From positions 186,001 to 250,000 of the forward strand of contig NZ_FOYZ01000005.1 of NCBI RefSeq assembly GCF_900112775.1: a stretch of 64,000 nucleotides of DNA. Reading direction: 5' to 3'. The stretch is from Anaeromicropila populeti. Its GTDB lineage: Bacteria; Bacillota; Clostridia; Lachnospirales; Lachnospiraceae. The notes beneath the pieces were generated by a model. That model ran no database searches. It had not been told where the DNA came from and worked only from the letters and a program-made list of their open reading frames with translations. The translations under genes were made by a program, and so were the position numbers. Below, one piece after another: positions 26,471-35,425 of the stretch. Position 1 is the first letter of the stretch, and each line of letters opens with the position of its first letter.

Positions 26471-27706
26471 GTGAATCAGGAGAAAATTTATTTGAAGGTA
26501 CCATATAAAGAGAAGGAACAAGTTAAAAAACTGGGTGCCAAATGGGACAGTAAAAGTAAGTTATGGTTTATTACAAATGAACAGGACAGCACCTTATTTT
26601 CCAAGTGGATCACTGAGGACGAAGTAATTGTTCCAGATAAGACAGAGGAATTAATTAAGCAGTTAGAGCAAGGCGTACAGGAAGTATTTACAAGTGGTTC
26701 CTTTCAGAATTATTTAAATGTATGTTCAAAATTTCATCAATACTCCTTCCTAAATGTAATGCTAATTGTATTACAGAATCCAGATGCAGGAATGGTAAAA
26801 GGATACCGAGCCTGGCAGGACGATTTGGGAATGAAAGTGCGAAAAGGAGAAAAGGGAATACGTATTCTGGCACCCATGTTTTATACAACGCCAATTGAAC
26901 AGACAATGGAAAGAATAGATAATGCAAAAACAATGTTTACAATAGGAAACATTCAAATCATTAAAAATGCCGATAGCAGTTATAAGCTGCGTGTAGGGAG
27001 CAAAGTAGTGGAAGGAATCACCCGAGAAAAGCTCAAAAAGTTTATGCAGGAAGATGTGATTGGAAAAGAAATTATTCGATTTCAGGACGTGTATGTATTT
27101 GATATCTCTCAAGTGGAACCCATATATATTCAGCAGAAAGAAGGAGATAAGAAGATTCATCCTAAGGCGAAAGCATTTTTAGAAGCAATATTGAAGAAAC
27201 CCAAAACAATTGAGGCTGATAGTCAGTTAGTAAAAAAGTTATATCAGGCGGTATGGAAAATTTGCCGGATACCTATAAAAGAGAAGGAAATCAAAGAAGC
27301 AGGGTTACTGGGGTATTATTCTAGAGAAACAGATGATATTACGATTAAAAAGGGCTTAAATCAGATAGACAAAACCAGGGTGCTGATTCATGAAATGGTA
27401 CATGCAAGGCTTCATAATCCCAATACAAATTATAAGGAAAAAACACGGAATACTAGAGAAATAGAAGCGGAAAGTGTTACCTATATAGTATCTAAAAAAT
27501 ATGGGTTTGATTTAGCGGATGTCTCTTTTGACTACATCGCTGGCTGGAGCAAAAATAAGGAAGTAAAGGATCTTCAGGAAGTGTTACATACAATCAGAAA
27601 GGAATCCCAATCTATAATAAAAGAAATTGACAAGGAAATCTATAAACAACAAATACTGGAGGTTACGGTAGAACAGGAGAATGAGTGGGAAATAGAAGCA
27701 GGTTAA
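26471..27706 (+). CDS. ArdC-like antirestriction/ssDNA-binding metallopeptidase with DUF5710 head
   Basis: 411 residues. Residues 1-55 form a DUF5710-type module (YLKVPYKEKEQVKKLGAKWD). Residues about 60-190 resemble the ArdC N-terminal ssDNA-binding domain (FHQYSFLNVMLI, VKGYRAWQDDLGMKVRKGEKGI). A C-terminal zinc-peptidase-like domain has LIHEMVHARLH near 303 and a downstream EIEAESVTYIV Glu. ArdC proteins protect entering single-stranded DNA from restriction, which fits an ICE. Start GTG after an AAGGAAG site. Confidence 0.8.
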   Translation: MNQEKIYLKVPYKEKEQVKKLGAKWDSKSKLWFITNEQDSTLFSKWITEDEVIVPDKTEELIKQLEQGVQEVFTSGSFQNYLNVCSKFHQYSFLNVMLIVLQNPDAGMVKGYRAWQDDLGMKVRKGEKGIRILAPMFYTTPIEQTMERIDNAKTMFTIGNIQIIKNADSSYKLRVGSKVVEGITREKLKKFMQEDVIGKEIIRFQDVYVFDISQVEPIYIQQKEGDKKIHPKAKAFLEAILKKPKTIEADSQLVKKLYQAVWKICRIPIKEKEIKEAGLLGYYSRETDDITIKKGLNQIDKTRVLIHEMVHARLHNPNTNYKEKTRNTREIEAESVTYIVSKKYGFDLADVSFDYIAGWSKNKEVKDLQEVLHTIRKESQSIIKEIDKEIYKQQILEVTVEQENEWEIEAG

Positions 27707-27727
27707 CCTTTTTAGAGAGGAGTAGTC

Positions 27728-29494
27728 ATGAAGGGAAAAGAATTACAGGAGCTGTACTACCAGGGCGTGCAGAGGCTAATTCATAATTCAGAAGAATGGA
27801 TAAAATTTTTACAGTATGCAGGCTGCATGTATAAGTACGATTTCAAAGTATTAGTTACTGCCTATATGCAGAACAGTAAGCTGACTCAGTTAGCATCTTA
27901 TTCAGCCTGGCAGAAGGCAGGCAGAAAAGTAAGAAGTGGTGAAAAGAGCATTGTGGTGCCTGCGGAGAACCGATTTGGCATGGATTATTATTTTGATAAC
28001 AGTCAGCTTCAAGAACCCATAAAAGCATGGATATGGAAAATAAACAAGGAAAGTAGAGAGGACTTTGAAACACGCTTTATTGAGAGAAATAAGCAGTATC
28101 TGGACCATACTATTAAAACCGCTGAGGATATTAGAGCTTGTATCATTATGGAGCAGTTTAAGTCAGTTATTAAAAATGAAAATGATACAGCAGCTGAAAT
28201 ATTATTGAGAAATCATGAGTTAGTTTATAAGAGTATGGAATATATGGTTCAATATCGCTGCAATTTAGAGCAGACAGGAAAGGAAAACTTTTCGGAATTG
28301 CATCACATTAATACAGAGGAATTAGATTGCATGGGAACTGGCATTGTAAAGGCAGCAAGAGAAATCTTGTTACAGTCGAAGGAAATTGCAATGGAAATCA
28401 GAAAGGAGCAAGAAAATGAACGGAGACAGAAAAACAGAAATAGTGAATGGGATGGAAATGGAGTACGAGGAGTGGGAGGGCATGTGGTTTCCAGTGGTGG
28501 AAGGCAGACAAGTGAAGGAGATTCTGGAAGACAAGAAGAACAATTAGAAAATGTAGAGCAAAAAGAAGCAGCTAATAAAGAGGAGGCTTCTTTTTCTATA
28601 TCATCCAGATACTATGAAATTGATGAAAAGACAGCTACATTAGCACATAGTATGATGTCTTTTGATGATTATAAATTAGGAAGTAAAACGAATGAGTATA
28701 GACGTTTGGTAGATGAGGTATATAAAACTGCTGAAAAGATTAAGGAACAAAAGCCAGAGGAATCGGAGAAGGCTTATAGGCTTGCAGAAAGGTATGCTAG
28801 AAAACTAGCGGATAACTTTAATGCTGCAAGCCGGATTGGAACTATGTGTCCTTCCGTGATGATTTCAGGAGCCAGTAATTTTCCAGTCAGAAAAAAAGAA
28901 AAGCAAAACATGGCTGCTAATAAAAATCATAAAGAATTTTTAGAAATTGAAAAAATAAAGGATAAGCTTGACAGCATTTTAAATGGTCGGGAAGTAATTA
29001 AATCTGATGATGAAAACGCAATTAAAAAGTTAAAAGAAAAACTGGAAGGGTGTCCATACATTTCCAGTGAAATGGCAGAGAAATTTAATAGCAATTTGAA
29101 CAGTAGAAAAGATGCAAAACCATTTCCTAGTTACATACTTCAAAATAACAATCAGAATATGCGCACTATAAAAGAAAGAATTGCTTCCCTAGAAAAAGTT
29201 CAAGATAAAGCAGAACAAGTTCCAGAAGAGGTAACTAAATATTTTAAAGTTGTTCGAAATAAGGACAATATGAGGTTACAACTGTTTTTTGAGGATAAGC
29301 CAGGGGACGGTTTGCGTGTGGTATTAAAACAAGGTGGATTTAAGTGGTCTCCCAGTCAGGGAGCTTGGCAAAGACAGTTGAGCCAAAATGCGGAGATTGC
29401 ACTAAAAAGAATAATGGAGCAGTTGCATCAAGCGGAAGTGTCAGCTTCGCAAGACATGTATCAAGAGGATTTGGAAGAAGAAATGGAGATATGA
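27728..29494 (+). CDS. ArdC-N-like mobile-element protein with C-terminal DUF-type module
   Basis: 588 residues. The N terminus (about 1-90) repeats ArdC-like features of the previous gene (TQLASYSAWQKAGRKVRSGEKSIVV) without the peptidase motif. The middle is helical; about residues 290-400 hold a segment (KAYRLAERYARKLADNFN, TMCPSVMISGASNFPV) known from long ICE/phage DNA-processing proteins; the C terminus (about 505-575) resembles a DUF5710-like fold (FKWSPSQGAWQRQLS). Probably a DNA-protection or replication accessory protein; the exact role is unknown. Confidence 0.65.
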   Translation: MKGKELQELYYQGVQRLIHNSEEWIKFLQYAGCMYKYDFKVLVTAYMQNSKLTQLASYSAWQKAGRKVRSGEKSIVVPAENRFGMDYYFDNSQLQEPIKAWIWKINKESREDFETRFIERNKQYLDHTIKTAEDIRACIIMEQFKSVIKNENDTAAEILLRNHELVYKSMEYMVQYRCNLEQTGKENFSELHHINTEELDCMGTGIVKAAREILLQSKEIAMEIRKEQENERRQKNRNSEWDGNGVRGVGGHVVSSGGRQTSEGDSGRQEEQLENVEQKEAANKEEASFSISSRYYEIDEKTATLAHSMMSFDDYKLGSKTNEYRRLVDEVYKTAEKIKEQKPEESEKAYRLAERYARKLADNFNAASRIGTMCPSVMISGASNFPVRKKEKQNMAANKNHKEFLEIEKIKDKLDSILNGREVIKSDDENAIKKLKEKLEGCPYISSEMAEKFNSNLNSRKDAKPFPSYILQNNNQNMRTIKERIASLEKVQDKAEQVPEEVTKYFKVVRNKDNMRLQLFFEDKPGDGLRVVLKQGGFKWSPSQGAWQRQLSQNAEIALKRIMEQLHQAEVSASQDMYQEDLEEEMEI

Positions 29495-29614
29495 AATGAT
29501 TCATTCAGAGTCAGAGAAGGAGGTGATGCGGAAAAAGAAGCAATAAAGCTGGTTTAAAAAATGTAGGAAGCAGAGCAGGAACTGAAAACGGTATTTTAGA
29601 GAGGTGATTTTTTG

Positions 29615-31891
29615 ATGGATGCAGTTAACGGAGATCTGGAGAAACTATTTAATACACATACGCATGAAGAAAGGAGTAACACGATGCCATCGAACGAAAG
29701 ACCCGAATTGATAGCTGGCGATATCATTTCATTCAAGAATAAGCTGTGGAGAGTTGAGAGCAATAACGGGTTCATGCTATCGGCTAATAATTTAGACCCA
29801 AACGATAAACACATCACTTTTAGTTGGATTGGAAATATTATTGGACATGAATATACACTTGTTTCAAGAGTGGGGCAAGAAATTACAGCACTAGACGAAG
29901 AAAATAATAGCCGTTTCCCTGATTTAGTTTTAGTTGCAAATGTGCAAGGTATTGAATTTTATTCAAACCCAAACAATCCTACATTACTTATTACCTATAA
30001 TGAGAATTACACGATTGAGGCTGATGAAGACGCACAGAGAGCGTGTAAACGTATTTTTGAGCATTACTACAGCGAAAATTTAGCAGAAAATATTGAAAAT
30101 CAGCAAGCAGAATGGGATAGAATTGGCACCCAGATTGCTACACGTTATTACGAGCCTCACTATGAGGACGGTGATTTTATGAATAAGGAGGTCATTCAAA
30201 TGGCAAAGAAAAGAGTAAAACCAGTAGGACTGGAGGAAAGAGAAGAGGCAAAGCATCCAGAAGTGGAACTAGCCAATAGTATCAGTATTATGGACTATGC
30301 AAGAAAGAAAGGATACGTCATTGACTTTGAAAACGACAGGGTGGCAGAAATTCAGGACGTTTTGACAGATAATCTAATTTCCGTGAATAAGAAAAACAAT
30401 TCATGGGAAGTAGAAGACGCAGATGGTACAACGGCACATGGTAATACAATCAGGTTTGCGAAAAGAATGGGCGAAATGCATTGGACAGCAGCCATGGATA
30501 CGCTGGTGGAAGACAGGGCAAAGTACCTATCAGCAGAGGAATATAATACAGCTTATGAGAAGGAACACCAGCCAGAGAAAATAGAAAATGTGATAAAAGA
30601 CAAAGAGCCAGTTCCAGAACATTCAGAAAGCCAACCACAACCAAAGATTCAGGAAAAGCAGACTCAGGAAGAGAACCAGGTGCAAGCGGAACAAAAGGCA
30701 CCAGAACAACCAGTTCCTAAGTTAGCTGAATCAGATATGGAAAAAGAAGAAGAAGAAGAGATCTTCCACTCTCTCCACTCGCCGAAAAAAACGTTTAGTA
30801 GAGAGCAGCTGGCAGAAATTATTGCTGGTACAAAAAAAGGACTTGATATTAAGGTGTTTGACAAGCTGGAGCTGGCACCTGTACAAATGAAAGAATTAAG
30901 GCTTGCATTAGAAGATGGTGTAGACCTTAGCAAGTTTGCATTTGCTTCGGTACCAGCCGCCTACGTAAAAGAAGTAAGATTAGCAGTAAAGGATGGATTA
31001 GACATCAAACCGTTCCGGTTAAAAAATAAGGAATGCGTCTTTACGACAGATCAGGCAAAAGAAATCCGCCTTGGAATGAAACATGGGTTAACAGCGGAAC
31101 AGCTGAAGATAATTGCTAAAAAGGAACTAGGTGCAGATGTGATGAAAGAGCTGCGGTTAGGAATGCAGGATGGACTGGAAATTATGAGCAGCTTTAATAC
31201 TGGGAATTATACCGCAAAAGATATACATACAATACGAATGAATTTATTTGTAAAACAAGTGATGGAAACTTTGAAAGAGCAGCTTTCTAAATTGTACAAT
31301 ACGATTCACGAAGCATTGAGTAATCGTCTGAAGGTGCAGCATCCAGACCTGACACAGGAAGAAATCCAGCAGGAAGTATCCATGGACATGAAAGATACGG
31401 TAAAGGAGATTTGTGAAGCCATTGAAGATGAAGTTGCAGACAAGTCCATTGAGGAAAAGAAAAATATCCTGGTGAAGGTGTTTGATAAGGTAGTGGAAAT
31501 TGGAAATGCCATTGAAGAAGTAACCAATGAAGATAAGGCAACCGCATTTGAACATGCAGCGGAAAAGTATATTGATACGGTGGAAGAAAAGTCATTGCAG
31601 AAAAATGCAAGGGAAAGCCTGAAGGAGGGTTACGTGGAAGAATTCTTCCAATACGAAGAGAACCATAATATTCAGATTGCAGAATTCTGTCAAAAAGTAA
31701 TTGCGGATACCAGTCTGGGAAATGACCAGAAGGTAGAATTATTACAAAAAACATTTGGAAATTTATATGGAGCAAAGGCAACTCAAAGCTTACTGGAGCA
31801 TTTACCAGAACCACAGCCCAAAGTACCAGAAGTAGTACAGGAAATGGAGATTCAAACAGAGTATGTAGAAGAATCTGAACTGGAGCCATAA
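29615..31891 (+). CDS. Long mobile-element protein with primase-like module and helical repeats
   Basis: 758 residues; ATG 29615 directly follows a TTG and GAGAGGTG. Residues about 20-180 form an unrecognised folded region; residues 205-310 (SIMDYARKKGYVIDF, NNSWEVEDADG, IRFAKRMGEMHWTAAMDTL) resemble the DUF3991/CHC2-like head of primase-type proteins. A proline/glutamine-rich linker (about 320-385) follows, then at about 395-541 five or six degenerate repeats built on KE(L/I/V)RLxxxxGL. The rest is helical. No Toprim domain is present here; it is in the next gene, so the two may form one split machine. Confidence 0.65.
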   Translation: MDAVNGDLEKLFNTHTHEERSNTMPSNERPELIAGDIISFKNKLWRVESNNGFMLSANNLDPNDKHITFSWIGNIIGHEYTLVSRVGQEITALDEENNSRFPDLVLVANVQGIEFYSNPNNPTLLITYNENYTIEADEDAQRACKRIFEHYYSENLAENIENQQAEWDRIGTQIATRYYEPHYEDGDFMNKEVIQMAKKRVKPVGLEEREEAKHPEVELANSISIMDYARKKGYVIDFENDRVAEIQDVLTDNLISVNKKNNSWEVEDADGTTAHGNTIRFAKRMGEMHWTAAMDTLVEDRAKYLSAEEYNTAYEKEHQPEKIENVIKDKEPVPEHSESQPQPKIQEKQTQEENQVQAEQKAPEQPVPKLAESDMEKEEEEEIFHSLHSPKKTFSREQLAEIIAGTKKGLDIKVFDKLELAPVQMKELRLALEDGVDLSKFAFASVPAAYVKEVRLAVKDGLDIKPFRLKNKECVFTTDQAKEIRLGMKHGLTAEQLKIIAKKELGADVMKELRLGMQDGLEIMSSFNTGNYTAKDIHTIRMNLFVKQVMETLKEQLSKLYNTIHEALSNRLKVQHPDLTQEEIQQEVSMDMKDTVKEICEAIEDEVADKSIEEKKNILVKVFDKVVEIGNAIEEVTNEDKATAFEHAAEKYIDTVEEKSLQKNARESLKEGYVEEFFQYEENHNIQIAEFCQKVIADTSLGNDQKVELLQKTFGNLYGAKATQSLLEHLPEPQPKVPEVVQEMEIQTEYVEESELEP

Positions 31892-31936
31892 CAGTAATTG
31901 TTACGGTTCCTTTTTTATGTATGGGAGGTGAAAGGG

Positions 31937-32947
31937 TTGATTTATTGTGATAGAACACCCAAAGAATATAAAAAATATACACAGGAGCAGATTGATCGGG
32001 CAGACCAGACCGATTTGTATGAACTGGCAAAATACCGGGGATATGAAGTCCGGGATAAAAGCCATAAGTTAGCAGAAATCCGGCACCAGGGAGGACTTGA
32101 TATTAATAGGAACAAGAATACTTGGTATTGTCACAGTGCCCAAACAGGTGGCGGACCAATCCAGCTTCTGATTTATATGGAAGGATTGAGCTGGCTGGAG
32201 GCAGTACAGAATATTCTAAATGAGGAAGGCGCATATGAAGTTTTTATTCCAAATCAGGAGCAGGATAGGGAAAAGGAAACGAAGGAAAACTTTCAGCTGC
32301 CCGAAAAAAATACCACCTATAAGCATGTGTTTGCTTATTTGGTTAAGACAAGAAAAATACACCCTGACATCGTAAATGAGTTTGTAAAGAATAAGCTGCT
32401 TTATGAAAATGACAAAAAGAGCTGCATGTTTGTTGGAAAGGATACCGAGGGAAAACCTCGGTATGCTGCCATACGAGGTACCAATACAGTAGGAACTTCC
32501 TTTAAAGGAGAAGCTGCACAATCAGACAAGCGTTATGGCTTTGCTAGACCAGGTAAAAATGGTGTGCTAACGATATTTGAAGCACCCATTGATGTATTAA
32601 GTTATATGACTATCTATAAGATACATGGCTTGGAAAAAATGATTCAGGACGAGCATTTACTAAGCCTGGGCGGTGTCAGTGACATTGCCCTGGAACAGTA
32701 TTTATATGATCATCCAGAAGTAACAAAAATCAAAATGGGATTAGACCAGGACGAAGCAGGAATAGAAGGGTGCAACAAAATAGCAGAAAAATATGCTGAC
32801 CGCTATGCAGTAGAACGGATTCATATGAAAGAAAAGGACTTTAATGAGGTGTTGATTCAAGATATTAACCGTATTCTGGCTAAACAGGAGATAAAAAGGA
32901 TGCAGGAGCAACAGCTGGAACAGGAGGAGCTGGAGGCGGCGATATAG
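31937..32947 (+). CDS. DUF3991-Toprim primase-like protein
   Basis: 336 residues. TTG 31937 is chosen because GGGAGG lies 9 bases upstream; codons before it are in the intergenic region. The N-terminal domain (NRNKNTWYCHSAQTGGGPIQLLIYMEGLSWLEAV) matches the zinc-finger-like DUF3991; the Toprim-type domain has TIFEAPIDVLSY (acidic motif) and KIKMGLDQDEAGIEG (DxD-like). Such proteins are thought to prime or assist replication of transferred single-stranded DNA. Confidence 0.82.
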   Translation: MIYCDRTPKEYKKYTQEQIDRADQTDLYELAKYRGYEVRDKSHKLAEIRHQGGLDINRNKNTWYCHSAQTGGGPIQLLIYMEGLSWLEAVQNILNEEGAYEVFIPNQEQDREKETKENFQLPEKNTTYKHVFAYLVKTRKIHPDIVNEFVKNKLLYENDKKSCMFVGKDTEGKPRYAAIRGTNTVGTSFKGEAAQSDKRYGFARPGKNGVLTIFEAPIDVLSYMTIYKIHGLEKMIQDEHLLSLGGVSDIALEQYLYDHPEVTKIKMGLDQDEAGIEGCNKIAEKYADRYAVERIHMKEKDFNEVLIQDINRILAKQEIKRMQEQQLEQEELEAAI

Positions 32948-32974
32948 GAGAAGAAACAGAAAGGAAGTGAAATT

Positions 32975-33508
32975 TTGAATTTAGAAACATTAGCAATGAA
33001 TTACTATGAAAAGAAAAAGGAGAGTATTCTAGACATCATGGAAAGACATCCCTACAATTATTATACATTCATAGATTATGAACAAAATGAAGCAGGCGGG
33101 GCTAGATCTTTTATATCTTATGCATTAAGGGAAATGAACTTACCAGAAGAAATTAGAAATGCGGTTGATGCCATAGAAAAAGATTTTAGTCAGTTTATCT
33201 TTATTAAATTGAATGAGCAGCGTCAAGTAAGTAATTACTTGTTTCAATATTCGTTGGCAAGGAATATGCAAAAAATAATTGCAAAACCAACGGATGAACA
33301 AGTTCCTATGCTTAATTTTTTTCAAAAAAATCTGAAAGATGCAGAAACTCAAATGCATATCCTCAAAGAAAGTCTCCCTGAAAGTTTTGACTTAAATAAA
33401 GTTGCTGCTTATTATGAGGTTTGGGAACAAGATTATCGTAAAACACAAGAAAAGCAGCGGAGAAATGAACTTAAAAAACTGGAAGAAGATATGGAACAAG
33501 ATTACTGA
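32975..33508 (+). CDS. Unknown ICE protein
   Basis: 177 residues, soluble, helical and acidic at the C terminus (KKLEEDMEQDY), TTG start after AAGGAAG. Not recognised. Operon position suggests a DNA-processing accessory. Confidence 0.55.
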   Translation: MNLETLAMNYYEKKKESILDIMERHPYNYYTFIDYEQNEAGGARSFISYALREMNLPEEIRNAVDAIEKDFSQFIFIKLNEQRQVSNYLFQYSLARNMQKIIAKPTDEQVPMLNFFQKNLKDAETQMHILKESLPESFDLNKVAAYYEVWEQDYRKTQEKQRRNELKKLEEDMEQDY

Positions 33509-33552
33509 AAGAGTAGTAACAATCACTAGATAGAATGGAAAGGAGGGAGCGT

Positions 33553-33690
33553 ATGGCATATCAAAAGGATTTTGTACTTGAGAGTAAAGATAATGGTAAG
33601 TCAGGCATCATTAAGTTGGAAGAAGTGCGTAGTCAGAAGGAGCAAACACAGCAAAGATTACAGGCTTATAGCAATTTGAAAAAGAAATAG
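33553..33690 (+). CDS. Small ICE protein
   Basis: 45 residues, ATG with AAAGGAGG 6 bases upstream. Polar; the C terminus is Gln/Lys-rich and helical. Function unknown. Confidence 0.55.
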   Translation: MAYQKDFVLESKDNGKSGIIKLEEVRSQKEQTQQRLQAYSNLKKK

Positions 33691-33726
33691 GAAGGAAACT
33701 ATAATTGAATTGGGAGGAGGAGTGCT

Positions 33727-33936
33727 ATGAGAAGATTTGCTATTGGAGAAGAAGTCAGGATGTCATATGACAGTTATGATCGTCAAGATATAATTAAGGC
33801 GGTAATTCTGGATACCAAATACATATGGCCATTTAAGATGTATGCAATTGAATATCAATATAAGAATGGAACGGAAATATTGACAAGGATAGAATGGTTT
33901 TTTCCTTGTTACATTGTGAAAATACATAAGAAATAA
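33727..33936 (+). CDS. Small ICE protein, possible SH3-like fold
   Basis: 69 residues, ATG after GGGAGGAG. A beta-rich pattern (IGEEVRMSYDSYDRQD, YAIEYQYKNGTEI) suggests a small SH3-like barrel. Last gene before the structured segment at 33988. Confidence 0.5.
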   Translation: MRRFAIGEEVRMSYDSYDRQDIIKAVILDTKYIWPFKMYAIEYQYKNGTEILTRIEWFFPCYIVKIHKK

Positions 33937-33987
33937 AAATTTCTTTTTCCGTATCTAATCAAAAATCTAAAAAACTGATATTTAACT

Positions 33988-34150
33988 GGCAAGCTTCCCC
34001 CTTGTACGACTAACGTCGGACAAGGAGCTTGTCGGGAGACCCGAACCCCAGATGTGGGAAGTATCCCACGCCCTCTAATAATAAAGTGAAGAGATAACTC
34101 AGAACTTTAAGTAGTCGATAGTTTCATTAGAGACTTTATTCCGAAAGAAA
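33988..34150 (+). ncRNA. Structured RNA or transfer-origin candidate
   Basis: A GC-rich island in AT-rich DNA with no ORF. Hairpin 1: CAAGCT (33990) with AGCTTG (34026), enclosing CCTTGT/ACAAGG and CGAC/GTCG. Hairpin 2: CGGG/CCCG with a 3-base loop (34033-34043). Hairpin 3: GTGGGA/TCCCAC with a 4-base loop (34054-34069). Downstream, CTCTAAT (34073) pairs with ATTAGAG (34136) and AATAAAGT (34080) pairs with ACTTTATT (34143); the two helices cross, giving a pseudoknot or alternative folds. It ends 11 bases before a lipoprotein start. It could be a non-coding RNA, a leader element or a DNA origin; the family is not recognised. Confidence 0.5.
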
Positions 34151-34160
34151 GTGAGAAAAC

Positions 34161-34571
34161 ATGAATAAAGAGAAAGTTAAGAAAATTATATTAACCATTT
34201 CAATAGTATCTATGATAGGAACAATGTTAACAGGGTGTGAAAGAGAAGCTGATAGAGTGTCATATAATGTCTCTCAGCAAGCTGACAATTTTAACGTAAT
34301 CAGACGTCTAACAGTTATTAATGCAAGAACAGATAATCCTATATTTGAGCTTATCGCGGCTTTTTCATTAAAGGTTGATCAAGAAGACAATCAACTTGAA
34401 ATTATATGTGAAACAGGTGATGGAGAATACAAAAAACATTTTATTGGTTTAAATGATTGGACATTATATGTTGTAGAAGATATTAGTGGTGCTGATGTGA
34501 ATAAGTATCATTACGAGGTCAATTTTTTACCAGATATGATAAATCCAATTACATTTACTAATGAGGATTGA
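34161..34571 (+). CDS. Beta-sandwich lipoprotein, phage/ICE type
   Basis: 136 residues. A lipoprotein signal peptide with lipobox LTGC (Cys26) is followed by the family hallmark ADRVSYNVSQQADNFNVIRRLTVINA and a beta-rich domain. Homologues occur in Gram-positive phages and ICEs and are suspected of surface exclusion; that role is inferred. It would be anchored on the outer face of the membrane. Start ATG after GAAAGTGAG. Confidence 0.8.
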   Translation: MNKEKVKKIILTISIVSMIGTMLTGCEREADRVSYNVSQQADNFNVIRRLTVINARTDNPIFELIAAFSLKVDQEDNQLEIICETGDGEYKKHFIGLNDWTLYVVEDISGADVNKYHYEVNFLPDMINPITFTNED

Positions 34572-34659
34572 TAAATCAGCTGTTTTAGAAATATAGGGTA
34601 ATGCATGATATAGGGCAGCAAAGGTTATTTAATTGAAAATAGAAGGAAAGGAAGAAAAA

Positions 34660-35076
34660 ATGTTAAAAATTATTATTAAAACAGACAATAAAAAGGATTT
34701 CACTTGGATAGTAGCGGAATTTGTGAAAGCATTACAAAACGATTGTCCTTTTCATTACTCTGAAAATAAGCCAGAGTGTTGTTCTGAAGATTGTCGCTGT
34801 GAGAGCTGCGTGCAAGAAAATGTTATTTGGGGCAATTCAGTAACGAGTGCCAGTGAGAAGTTAGAAATTGATATCCAAACAGATAATCAGAAGGATTTTT
34901 TATCGGTTGCAGAAAATTTCATAAGGGTATTAGAGAACGATTGTCCTTTTAGTAACTCTGAAAATAAGCCAGTATATTGCTCGGAAGACTATTGTGAAAA
35001 TTGTGCTGAAGAAAATATTAGTATAATTAATTCCGTTTTAAGTTTGAATGTTATAGAAGAACAGTGGGAAGAATAG
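34660..35076 (+). CDS. Cys-rich protein with an internal tandem duplication
   Basis: 138 residues; ATG 34660 follows AAGGAAG. Two copies of a 60-65-residue unit (about 2-62 and 68-130) share KTDNxKDF, NDCPF, SENKP and a CSED..CExC cluster. The Cys pattern (CPF, CCSEDCRCESC / CSEDYCENC) suggests metal binding. Family not recognised. Confidence 0.6.
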   Translation: MLKIIIKTDNKKDFTWIVAEFVKALQNDCPFHYSENKPECCSEDCRCESCVQENVIWGNSVTSASEKLEIDIQTDNQKDFLSVAENFIRVLENDCPFSNSENKPVYCSEDYCENCAEENISIINSVLSLNVIEEQWEE

Positions 35077-35086
35077 GAGATTATGT

Positions 35087-35414
35087 ATGAAAGCGAGTAT
35101 ACCAGAGAAGGAAGTACTTTTTACTTTCATTCCTACTGATGCAGAAATGGAACAGAAATGTTTTTATTAGTCGAGAGCAAATGACTGAGTGCATTAGGAA
35201 AATGCAGGAGAAAGATAACGGCTATTATCCGCACCTATCTGATTTTGTTGAAAAACAATCTACAGAATTTAATTTAAATAGTATTTTAGAGAAAATGCAA
35301 AAGGAATATGATAAAGATAGAAGAGAAGTGTATAGTGAACAGGTAATTGCTATTATTAAAGACACTATTAAACTGTGTATGCAAATTGTACAAAGTAGAG
35401 GAATTGAAGAATAG
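35087..35414 (+). pseudogene. Small ICE gene with an apparent frameshift
   Basis: The well-supported start (ATG 35087, AGGAGA 6 bases upstream) reads 27 residues (MKASIPEKEVLFTFIPTD...) and stops at TAG near 35168. The coherent continuation (FISREQMTECIRKMQ... ending at 35414) is in another frame, whose first ATG (35139) has no ribosome site. The frames meet in the T-run of TGTTTTTATTAG at about 35159-35170. It may be a recent frameshift, a sequencing error or programmed slippage. Confidence 0.5.
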
Positions 35415-35425
35415 GGGGAATTTCG

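Noticed and set aside
31287-32030. A 247-residue minus-strand open frame
   Set aside because: It lies wholly opposite two well-supported plus-strand genes, has no ribosome site or recognisable domain, and its Pro/Leu/His-rich composition is typical of antisense reading.
33988-34150. tRNA or known riboswitch
   Set aside because: There is no cloverleaf, no CCA or TΨC-like arm, and no motif of a riboswitch class I know, so it is left as an unassigned structured element.
34161-34571. Antibiotic-resistance or toxin gene
   Set aside because: The lipobox and the ADRVSYN..NFNVIRR motif match phage/ICE beta-sandwich lipoproteins; no resistance gene was recognised anywhere in the window.
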